A stretch of 64,000 nt of DNA from Hyphococcus sp. Lineage in GTDB: Bacteria > Pseudomonadota > Alphaproteobacteria > Caulobacterales > Parvularculaceae. Made by a program: the position numbers and the translations under genes. Below the pieces are notes generated by a model. The model was not told where the DNA came from and ran no database searches. It worked only from the letters and a program-made list of their open reading frames with translations. Below are positions 16,748-23,623 of the stretch, piece by piece; the first letter of the stretch is position 1; the number at the start of each line of letters is the position of its first letter. The stretch lies in the NCBI GenBank assembly GCA_028289605.1, contig JANQON010000005.1, positions 124,001 through 188,000 on the forward strand, read 5' to 3'.

Positions 16748-17140
16748 ATGCGTATCACTTTTGGATCGACGGCCGCCGTTGCGGCGCTTGTCACAATCGC
16801 CGGCTGCGCGAGCGCCCCGCCCGCCCACGCCGCGGGATGGCGGTTTGAGCCGTCACGGTGTCCCGACCTTGTTGAGGACTATCGCGACCGGCGCGAATCC
16901 CGGCGCGACGAACGGATTGACTGGGGACCGCGGGATGTCCGCGAGGACCGGCGCGATCGCCGGGAAAGCCGGCGCGACGAGCGCGTCACCGTCTGCCCGG
17001 CGAGCGCCTGGGTCTGGGACGGCCCGCGCCGTTACCGCACCGCCCGTCCGGCGGCTCCGGCCGTCTACTACGACTTCCGCGCGCGGCACTATTATCACGT
17101 CCATGGTCCGCGCCGCGCGCGCGTCCACATCGTGTTCTGA
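16748..17140 (+). CDS. Small Arg/Asp-rich exported protein
   Basis: A 130-residue predicted lipoprotein or secreted protein: N-terminal signal with AGCAS (lipobox-like, Cys about 19) and an alternative cleavage after AHA. The mature part contains two copies of a charged DRRESRRDER block (about residues 46-80) separated by a short linker, then a Tyr/His/Arg-rich tail. AGGAGAGAAAAG precedes the ATG. I do not recognise the family. It is followed by a strong terminator and appears to be a single-gene unit. Confidence 0.7.
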   Translation: MRITFGSTAAVAALVTIAGCASAPPAHAAGWRFEPSRCPDLVEDYRDRRESRRDERIDWGPRDVREDRRDRRESRRDERVTVCPASAWVWDGPRRYRTARPAAPAVYYDFRARHYYHVHGPRRARVHIVF

Positions 17141-17217
17141 TTTTGCGATCATCAAGCGCTGCGCGCGCCCCTTAGCCCCGGGGTTTTCAGTTTAACCCCT
17201 TTGCAGCGTTTGACCTG

Positions 17218-17263
17218 CGCGCGGCGGACCCTAACTCTCCCATCCGGTCCGCCGCGCGTTTTT
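17218..17263 (+). terminator. Strong rho-independent terminator
   Basis: A perfect 13-bp stem (17218-17230 with 17246-17258; GCGGCGGACC/GGTCCGCCGC core) has a 15-base loop and is followed by TTTTT. It ends the small exported-protein gene. Confidence 0.9.
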
Positions 17264-17295
17264 GACTTTTCTTGCTTTTGTTTTGAATGCTGGCT

Positions 17296-17322
17296 CCGCT
17301 CACCCGGCGAAAGCCGGGGTCC
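17296..17322. repeat. Short CCGG palindromic repeat, copy A
   Basis: CCGCTCACCCGGCGAAAGCC followed by GGGGTCC. A closely related copy lies at 47152-47178. It is a short dispersed intergenic palindrome in the otherwise empty stretch 17141-17437. Confidence 0.6.
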
Positions 17323-17437
17323 AGAAAAATTGTTTCGACCGGATTCCCGCTTGCGTGTGAGTGAGCATCCAAGCGTCGGTCTCGATTCGTCGAACCGAGG
17401 CGGAATTATTTCTTCCAAAGGCCGACTTGACCCGGGG

Positions 17438-18535
17438 TCATCCGCCCATTGAGGCGCGCACGTTTATCGCCGTGTCCGGAAAATCGGTGAACACGCCGTC
17501 GACGCCCATCCCAAAAAAGACCTCGTACTCGGTCTCAGTCTTCACTTTTAGCAGCGCATCCATCCAATCCGCCGCGTTCAGGGGCGTTTCCGGTTCGCCA
17601 ACCGCGGTTTCCGACGGGCTCCCAACAACCAAGCCCACCATCGCGTCGATGCTTGGATTTTGCCGGTCATCGCGAAAAGTCCAGGGATGAACGACCAACC
17701 CTAAGCGATGAGCGCGAAGGACATATGCGCTCTCATATTCTCTCCCGGGATAAACGATATTTTTCGCCGGCCCGACGCCATCCGCATACGTTGCAATCGC
17801 CTCAAGAGAAATGTTCGGTCCGGCGCCGGCGGTCTCCTCATAGACAAGCTGCACAAGAGCCGCGTCGGTCTTACCCTTCAGACGTTTGAGGATCGCAGGT
17901 TCGAACGATTGGATGAATACCGGGCCCGCCGCGAAGCCGTCGAGCGCCGCCAACAAAGGCGCTTCGAAATCAAGGCCGATCGACTGAAAGTATCCCGGGT
18001 GCTTCGTTTCCGGATAAACGCCGACCGGCCGGCTTGCCGCTTCCGCTTTTTCCGCCGCCAGCGCCAGAACGTCCGTAAAGGTCGGTATCTCATATAGGTC
18101 GTCGAAATCTTTCGGGCGCCCTTCGAACGGTTGACGCGCGCGCAGGGTTTTGAGTTCGGCGAGCGTAAAATCCTCCACCCACCAGTCGTTTCTCGGGGCG
18201 TCGTTTTCATCTGCGTTGGCGCGTTTGCGATCCGCAAATTCCGGTTTGTCGGCGACGTTGGTTGTTGTGGAGAGGTAACGGTCATGGCGCGCAACGAGGA
18301 CGCCGTCTTTGGTTATAACAAGGTCCGGCTCGATCACGTCGGCGCCCTGATCGACGGCGAGGGCGTAGGCTTCCAGCGTATGCTCGGGCAAATACCCGCT
18401 GGCGCCGCGATGGGCGATCACAAGCGGCGCGTTCCCGGTCAGCGTGTTCCATCGCGGCTCCGCTGTGCTTGTCTCCGGGAATGACGCACAGGACGCCAGA
18501 ATCGCCGCCGTCAGGGCGGCGCCCAAGATCTTCAT
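17438..18535 (-). CDS. glpQ: Glycerophosphodiester phosphodiesterase (lipoprotein)
   Basis: Periplasmic GlpQ-type enzyme that hydrolyses deacylated phospholipids to glycerol-3-phosphate and an alcohol. The signal MKILGAALTAAILASC is a lipoprotein signal (lipobox Cys16). The catalytic N-terminus reads IAHRGASGYLPEHT, then EPDLVITKDGVLVARHD, giving the expected His/Glu/Asp metal and acid-base residues. At 365 residues it matches GlpQ. The ATG at 18562 (27 bases upstream) is an equally possible start; neither has a clear Shine-Dalgarno. Substrate choice cannot be read from the sequence. Confidence 0.9.
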   Translation of the reverse strand: MKILGAALTAAILASCASFPETSTAEPRWNTLTGNAPLVIAHRGASGYLPEHTLEAYALAVDQGADVIEPDLVITKDGVLVARHDRYLSTTTNVADKPEFADRKRANADENDAPRNDWWVEDFTLAELKTLRARQPFEGRPKDFDDLYEIPTFTDVLALAAEKAEAASRPVGVYPETKHPGYFQSIGLDFEAPLLAALDGFAAGPVFIQSFEPAILKRLKGKTDAALVQLVYEETAGAGPNISLEAIATYADGVGPAKNIVYPGREYESAYVLRAHRLGLVVHPWTFRDDRQNPSIDAMVGLVVGSPSETAVGEPETPLNAADWMDALLKVKTETEYEVFFGMGVDGVFTDFPDTAINVRASMGG

Positions 18536-18664
18536 AGCGGTTGTCAATTTGCGATCCCTCATGGATGGCGGCGCCGGACGTCGCGGATTTCCTGTCCTTC
18601 GCATGGCGCTTGCGGCGGCGCCAGGCATTTCTTAGACTTTCGGGGAATAGGGGGAGACTTCGAT

Positions 18665-20005
18665 ATGCGCGTTCTGATTGCATTGGCGGCGGCGATGCTT
18701 CTGGCCGCCCCTGTCCATGCGCAGCGAAATGATCCCGCCGGCGACGACAATGCGCGGCGCATTTTTGAGGCGATCCGCGATCGCATCGCCGGGACAGGCA
18801 ATGACGACAATCCCGATCGACCGGCGCAGCCCAGCCAGGGCGGGGTCATCGGCTTTGAGGACATCGCGCCGCCAGCCGGCGCCAGCGCGTCGACCGGCGC
18901 GCCGTTGACCGACCAGTATCGAAAGGTTCACGGCGTTTCTTTTGGCGGGGGCGCAAGCGTTCACGTTTGTTCGGCGAATTATGACGTCCGGGCGCGCATC
19001 GCCACGGCCTGCCCCTATCCGCAGGCGGCAAGCGGGCAGCGCGCCGCCCTGCATGACGTGCGCGCAGGAGGACGCGCCATGCAGATCAGTTTCGATCAGC
19101 CGGTGCAATCAATAGCCATGCGGATTAACCCGACTGGGGGTCAGCTGGATGAGGAGTTTATCGCACGCGCAACCGCCTTTGACGAAAACGGCGCCCGCAT
19201 CGCGGTGAGCGCTTTTCGATTCAACTGGTATCAGGACGCGTTGTCCTGGCCCACCAGCATCAGCCTTCGGGACGACAAAACCGGACGTTCTTTCACGCGT
19301 GCGACAATCGAGCTGTTGCGCGTGGCGCAGAACAATCAACCGGTTCGGTTTCTGATTGACGATCTCGCCTACGCCAATGCGCCGGAACCGGCGTTGGGTC
19401 GCCCGCCGGTGGCTGCGGGCATCGCGGATCTTGACGGCCCGCCGGCCGCCGGGACCGGGGTCATTGTCTCCTCGCCGCAGATCGGGCCGCTTCAGGCGAA
19501 CCTGCAAAAGTATCCGGCGCCGCTGCGCAAGCGCCTCGACATCGACTGGGACGCGGTCGACGCGGACCTCGCCGAACAGTCGGCGCTGGGAATCGCCGCC
19601 GCGGCGCCGTCAGGGCGAAGCGCGCGCTTTGTCGATATCGCCGAATTGCCCTTGCTGCTGCCCACCGTTGCGGAACCGGGGTCGCTGCAGGTGTTCGGCA
19701 ACCCAGACACGATGAATGCGGCTTGGCGCCATCAAGGCCGCGATTATGGCGTATACGGATCGCGTCTTGTAACGGTGATCGCCCCTGCGCGCGGCGCGCC
19801 GGGCGTGCGGTCTGCGATCACCTTTTCGGGCACTGAGGACGACCTGACAGCGAGTTTCTCTCTTTACGGCGCCTCTTACGCGGTAACGCAGTATTGCCGC
19901 GGCGGCGCGCGGGCGGATCCCGATTGTTACGATCGCGACCGGCTGGGCGCCGTCGTTGAAAGTCTGGCGGTGGTTGTCGGCGCTGCGGGAAGGGGGCGGC
20001 CATGA
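18665..20005 (+). CDS. Secreted protein of unknown function
   Basis: A 446-residue protein with a clear Sec signal peptide (cleavage near VHAQ, about residue 20). A disordered acidic linker (about 25-55) is followed by a beta-rich region (about 60-235) with two Cys, then an Ala/Pro linker and a C-terminal domain (about 270-440) with a Cys pair (YCRG...DCYD). I do not recognise a family. The ATG follows GGGGGAGA. Its stop overlaps the start of the M23 lipoprotein gene by 4 bases (ATGA), so both are made together and probably act together at the cell surface. Confidence 0.75.
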   Translation: MRVLIALAAAMLLAAPVHAQRNDPAGDDNARRIFEAIRDRIAGTGNDDNPDRPAQPSQGGVIGFEDIAPPAGASASTGAPLTDQYRKVHGVSFGGGASVHVCSANYDVRARIATACPYPQAASGQRAALHDVRAGGRAMQISFDQPVQSIAMRINPTGGQLDEEFIARATAFDENGARIAVSAFRFNWYQDALSWPTSISLRDDKTGRSFTRATIELLRVAQNNQPVRFLIDDLAYANAPEPALGRPPVAAGIADLDGPPAAGTGVIVSSPQIGPLQANLQKYPAPLRKRLDIDWDAVDADLAEQSALGIAAAAPSGRSARFVDIAELPLLLPTVAEPGSLQVFGNPDTMNAAWRHQGRDYGVYGSRLVTVIAPARGAPGVRSAITFSGTEDDLTASFSLYGASYAVTQYCRGGARADPDCYDRDRLGAVVESLAVVVGAAGRGRP

Positions 20006-20970
20006 CAGATCTCAGAACAATCAGCGCCGTTGCAGCGGCGTTTGCGCTCGCGGCTTGCGGCCAGGAAGGCCCGCCCCGTCCAGGCGATGCGCCGGCCGCT
20101 GACGAGCCGGAAACCCCTGCGCCGGTCGAGGAGGATACGCCGCCCGCCGACGCCGAAGACCCCGCGCCGCCGGGATCGGACGACGCGGAGGCGCCGCCGG
20201 TATCGCCGCCCCCGCCGGCGGGCCTGCCTGCGGGCTGGGACAGCGGCCCCGGCAATCTGTTGCCGGGTTCCTCGACGGTGAAAGAATCAACCGGCGTCAC
20301 GGATCCGAGCGTCATCGTTCCGGAAATGGTTTTTCCCTTCGCGGAAGGGCCTGCTTTCGCCAATTCGCAGCTTTTCAATCCCGGCGGCTTCGGTTACGCC
20401 AGCGGGCAATGGCCCGGGCCCGGCGGCGCGGAAAACGCGGCGGCGAATTTCGATTATCCGTGGCGGGACAATTTCTGTGAAGTGCGGCTGGAGGCGAAAC
20501 ACGTCACCGATCTATGCCCCGGCGGGCGCGCCCACAAAGGACAGGACCTGCGTCCCAAGACCTGCGAGAACGCGGTCCACTGGCTGGCGGCGCCGGAAAG
20601 CGGGTGGATCAGCCATGTGGGATCAATCTCCGTCAATATTATGGGGGCGGAGAGCGGCATGAAGTACAAGTTTCTTCACGTGCAGATGCCGGTGCCCGAC
20701 TGGGTGCGGACCGGCGCTCCGGTCACCCAAGGCCAGCCATTCGCCAGGGTCTCGAATTTGCTGACAGCGTCTTCGCGCGCAACCACGGTGCATTTGCATT
20801 TTGAGATTCACGGCGCAGCGGAAGTCGACGGCAGACTGCACAACGGCGCGCTGCCGCCCTATACGAGTCTGGTGGAATCCTATCTCGATTTCACCGACGC
20901 AAGACCGGGAGAAATTGCGCCCGTGGCGCCGGTGGCGGCGGACAAATGCAGGATCCCGCAATGGCCGTAA
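20002..20970 (+). CDS. M23-family (LytM) peptidase lipoprotein
   Basis: Predicted lipoprotein of 322 residues, lipobox AAC (Cys about 19), then a long Pro/Glu/Asp-rich linker (about 20-85) and a LytM-type domain. The catalytic residues are intact: HxxxD (His178, Asp182 in HKGQD) and HxH (His264, His266 in HLHFE). M23 enzymes cut peptidoglycan cross-bridges or other glycine-containing peptides, so a cell wall substrate is likely. Translational coupling to the upstream secreted protein by ATGA is unusual for a wall hydrolase. Confidence 0.88.
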   Translation: MTDLRTISAVAAAFALAACGQEGPPRPGDAPAADEPETPAPVEEDTPPADAEDPAPPGSDDAEAPPVSPPPPAGLPAGWDSGPGNLLPGSSTVKESTGVTDPSVIVPEMVFPFAEGPAFANSQLFNPGGFGYASGQWPGPGGAENAAANFDYPWRDNFCEVRLEAKHVTDLCPGGRAHKGQDLRPKTCENAVHWLAAPESGWISHVGSISVNIMGAESGMKYKFLHVQMPVPDWVRTGAPVTQGQPFARVSNLLTASSRATTVHLHFEIHGAAEVDGRLHNGALPPYTSLVESYLDFTDARPGEIAPVAPVAADKCRIPQWP

Positions 20971-21019
20971 TGCATAGGTCGCTTTCGATCCACCGCTCGG
21001 TCGCATCAGGGAGGACCAG

Positions 21020-21868
21020 ATGAAGGTTGGCGCGCTTATCTCAATGGCGGTGTTCGGCGCGGTTGTGTTTGCAGGACCGAGCGATGCGCAACTGCCGTCC
21101 CTGCGCGACATTTTGGGCGACCAGAAGCGCAATGTCGTTAACAGCGAAGGGTTTCGCCTGGTCGTCAATTGGTGCGAGGTGAAGCCCGACAGAAGCGCTG
21201 AATGCGAATTGACGGCGACCAGCCTGACTCAGGATTACAAGGCCGGGTTCGCGTACCCGATCCTGCAGGATCAGTCTGGCGCGCAATATCGGATGGTTCC
21301 GAAAGACGGCGGCCTTGGCCGCTATACGATGATCGCGGGCGAACCCTACACCATCAGATATGTGAACAAAGAAATCCTGCCCACCACGGTGGAGCGCGTG
21401 CGCGGTCTTGTGGGCACGTGGGCTTACTGGAGGCTCAACAATCTGAAAGCGGGCGAGTTCTCGCTGACATTCAGCGATATTCCGGTCCATGTGACTGAAG
21501 CGCCGCCGCCGCCGCGCGCGGAAGCGCCCGCTGCGCCGGCGGCGAAATCTGCGCCGGCGGCCAAATCCGCGGCGCCGGTGTGGGAAACAGTTGGGTTCTG
21601 GACCTATGACCAGGAGGACGGCTTGCGCGTGCCGGAAGGCCTGGTGCTGAAAGAAGGTCCGGGCTCGATGGGACAGCATCAATGGACCCACCGGCTGGAG
21701 CTTGTCGCTCATGACAAATTGCGTCGACGCGCCGACCGCATTCTCTGGCCGGTATACCTCAATCGCGGGGCGAAGAAGGTTTGCGTGAACGCGCCGTACC
21801 CGTCCTTTACCGGCTATATCGATTTGCCGGCGGATGAATTTGACGGCGTTTACGCATTCGCTTCCTGA
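21020..21868 (+). CDS. Secreted protein of unknown function
   Basis: A 282-residue protein with a signal peptide (cleavage about SDAQ, residue 24). Two beta-rich parts (about 30-155 and 195-282) flank an Ala/Pro/Lys linker (about 160-190). A Cys pair lies near residues 55 and 67. I considered the IalB family but the characteristic motifs are not visible. It starts 49 bases after the M23 lipoprotein gene behind GGGAGGACCAG, probably in the same operon. Confidence 0.72.
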   Translation: MKVGALISMAVFGAVVFAGPSDAQLPSLRDILGDQKRNVVNSEGFRLVVNWCEVKPDRSAECELTATSLTQDYKAGFAYPILQDQSGAQYRMVPKDGGLGRYTMIAGEPYTIRYVNKEILPTTVERVRGLVGTWAYWRLNNLKAGEFSLTFSDIPVHVTEAPPPPRAEAPAAPAAKSAPAAKSAAPVWETVGFWTYDQEDGLRVPEGLVLKEGPGSMGQHQWTHRLELVAHDKLRRRADRILWPVYLNRGAKKVCVNAPYPSFTGYIDLPADEFDGVYAFAS

Positions 21869-21934
21869 AAAGGCGGAGCGAAGTAGCAAGGCGCGCAGGG
21901 AGGGCTGGCGTCGCACGCCGCCCCTATGCGGCGC

Positions 21935-22561
21935 TCATAGAAGAAATGCGAGAATCGGATATGAAACGGCGTTTCCCATGCCGTGGATTATCCAACCGGG
22001 CGCAATAGATCCATTGCCGGTTTTCTCATTGGCATAGGCCATAAGCCAGCCTCCGATGGCGGGAATGAACAGAAATGCGGCGGCAAGCGGATAGGTAAAC
22101 GCCGGTCCGCCGGGGATCGTGAAAATTAACAGATGGACGGCGCCGAACAAGAGGGCCTGTACCAGGTTGCCAATCCCAAATCCGAACCCTGCGATCAGCC
22201 GCTTCGCGATGAGACCGCGAAAAAAAATTTCTTCGGTCAGCGACGTTTTGACAAAAGCGATCACAACAATCACGGCGACGGTTTCAGTGCTGAAGCCTTG
22301 CGCGCGAAGCATGCCGGCGACCGTGTTGTCCGCCGCGGCGCCCGCCGTCCATTCAGGCCAGAGGAAGAGAGCGCCTTTGACGACGAGCCACATTATAAAA
22401 ATCGCCAATGCGACAAGCATGGACCGACTGGTCGGCGCGGTCAGTCCGATCCATCGGCGAAACCCGGCTGCTTTTCTCCCGAAAATGGCCCATGCGGCGA
22501 AGGCGATAAACAGCACGACAAAAAGCTGAACGGCGGCGCTGACGGATTCCTCAAGCAACAT
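21935..22561 (-). CDS. CPBP family intramembrane glutamic endopeptidase
   Basis: Polytopic membrane protein of 208 residues, about six helices. The CPBP/Abi signature is present: EExxxR in TEEIFFRG, then FGAVHLL and a third conserved His in HGMGNA, which together form the active site. Homologues are Rce1-like proteases or bacteriocin-immunity proteins. It is divergent from the MarR regulator, with two palindromes in the shared promoter, so MarR control is likely. Confidence 0.88.
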   Translation of the reverse strand: MLLEESVSAAVQLFVVLFIAFAAWAIFGRKAAGFRRWIGLTAPTSRSMLVALAIFIMWLVVKGALFLWPEWTAGAAADNTVAGMLRAQGFSTETVAVIVVIAFVKTSLTEEIFFRGLIAKRLIAGFGFGIGNLVQALLFGAVHLLIFTIPGGPAFTYPLAAAFLFIPAIGGWLMAYANEKTGNGSIAPGWIIHGMGNAVSYPILAFLL

Positions 22562-22583
22562 AAGACTTCCCCGGCCTCAAATA

Positions 22584-22597
22584 TCTTGATATCAAGA
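22584..22597. promoter_or_regulatory. MarR operator candidate 1
   Basis: TCTTGATATCAAGA is a perfect 14-bp palindrome 22 bases upstream of the CPBP protease start, in the divergent promoter region. Confidence 0.7.
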
Positions 22598-22613
22598 CTC
22601 TTGACTTAAAGAG

Positions 22614-22627
22614 TTTTGATGTCAAGA
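22614..22627. promoter_or_regulatory. MarR operator candidate 2
   Basis: TTTTGATGTCAAGA differs from the perfect palindrome at 22584 by only two bases. It is centred exactly 30 bases away, about three helical turns, and lies just upstream of the MarR gene. A further inverted repeat, CTCTT/AAGAG, lies between the two. Confidence 0.65.
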
Positions 22628-22648
22628 TAAATCTGATAGTGTTGGCTG

Positions 22649-23152
22649 ATGAGAGCTCATCACCCTGTAGCCGCTGACATCGTGGACGATGTCGTGGAAA
22701 GATTTGCGTCGGAAATGCCGCAGATCGACCCGCAGTCGCTTGAGACGGTCTGCCGTTTGATTGCGGCGGGCCGGAAATTTGAACATAGCGCCGCCGCCAT
22801 GCTGAAGGAATTCGGTTTCAACTATACCGATTTCGATGTCCTCGGCATGCTGCGCACCGCTGGTTCGCCCTACGAAATGACGCCTGCGGATCTTCTTCGC
22901 TATACCATGATTACGTCCGGTTCGATGACCACATGCCTTGATCGTTTGGAACGGGCGGGCATGGTTCGACGCCGTACAAGTGAGACAGACAGGCGCGTGC
23001 GTGTCATATCATTGACCGCCAAGGGCAAGAGCACGATCGAAAAAGCGTTGGAGATTCGGTTTGAAACGGCTGCCCGCACGCTGTTCGCCAGTCTTAATGA
23101 AAACCAGCTGAAAGCCTTAAACAACAAGCTGCGCCGAATTCAAGAAGCTTAA
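22649..23152 (+). CDS. MarR family transcriptional regulator
   Basis: A 167-residue winged-helix regulator. The DNA-binding domain spans about 55-130, with the helix PADLLRYTMITSGSMTTCLDRLERAGMVRR and the wing TDRRVRVISLTAKG. An N-terminal helix of about 40 residues serves dimerisation. Divergent from the CPBP protease gene. The palindromes in the promoter suggest it represses itself and the protease until a ligand binds. Confidence 0.92.
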   Translation: MRAHHPVAADIVDDVVERFASEMPQIDPQSLETVCRLIAAGRKFEHSAAAMLKEFGFNYTDFDVLGMLRTAGSPYEMTPADLLRYTMITSGSMTTCLDRLERAGMVRRRTSETDRRVRVISLTAKGKSTIEKALEIRFETAARTLFASLNENQLKALNNKLRRIQEA

Positions 23153-23189
23153 AGCCCGGCGTTGCGTCGCATAAATTCGTGCGGCGCGA

Positions 23190-23570
23190 CTATTTGACCT
23201 TTGACTGAAAAGACATCGGAAATCCGCCGGGTCCTTCCAGGTAGTATATGCGCTCCCCATGGGCGTCGTCGGGGCCCTTGACTTCGACGCCGTTTTCCTT
23301 GGCGCGCGCGGCGAAGGCGTCGGCGTCGTCTACGACGATCTGCAGCATCGTCATTTCCGGCATGTGCTCGCCGGCGGGCCAGATTTCGATCCAGCTGCCG
23401 AGCCCCTTGGCGGCGGCGTCATCGACAGGAAAGACCGCGCCCTGAAAGCCGTCCGTTTCCCCGAAGTCGTTTGGTTTCAGGCCGAGGCCGTTTTCCCCAA
23501 GAAGGTTCGCCAACCCTTCCGCCTCATCTTTCTTTGCGACCTTGCAAAACCTGATGCCTAGAACTTTCAT
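23190..23570 (-). CDS. VOC/glyoxalase superfamily protein
   Basis: A 126-residue single-module VOC protein. The ATG at 23570 follows GAGATGG. It contains the usual beta-alpha-beta-beta-beta halves: an N-terminal RFCKVAKKDEAEGLANLL and a C-terminal EMTMLQIVVDDADAFAARAKENG, then YYLEGPGGFPMSFQ. Substrate unknown. It is divergent from polA, with 53 bases between the starts. Confidence 0.82.
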   Translation of the reverse strand: MKVLGIRFCKVAKKDEAEGLANLLGENGLGLKPNDFGETDGFQGAVFPVDDAAAKGLGSWIEIWPAGEHMPEMTMLQIVVDDADAFAARAKENGVEVKGPDDAHGERIYYLEGPGGFPMSFQSKVK

Positions 23571-23623
23571 GGGCCATCTCCTATGCAGTGCATTCATTCG
23601 CTGTTCAAAGAAAGCTACGCCAA

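Noticed and set aside
16527-17195. 222-codon plus-strand frame overlapping the small charged protein
   Set aside because: It is low complexity, starts opposite the neighbouring lipoprotein gene and has no signal or domain. The frame at 16748 has a signal peptide and a good Shine-Dalgarno.
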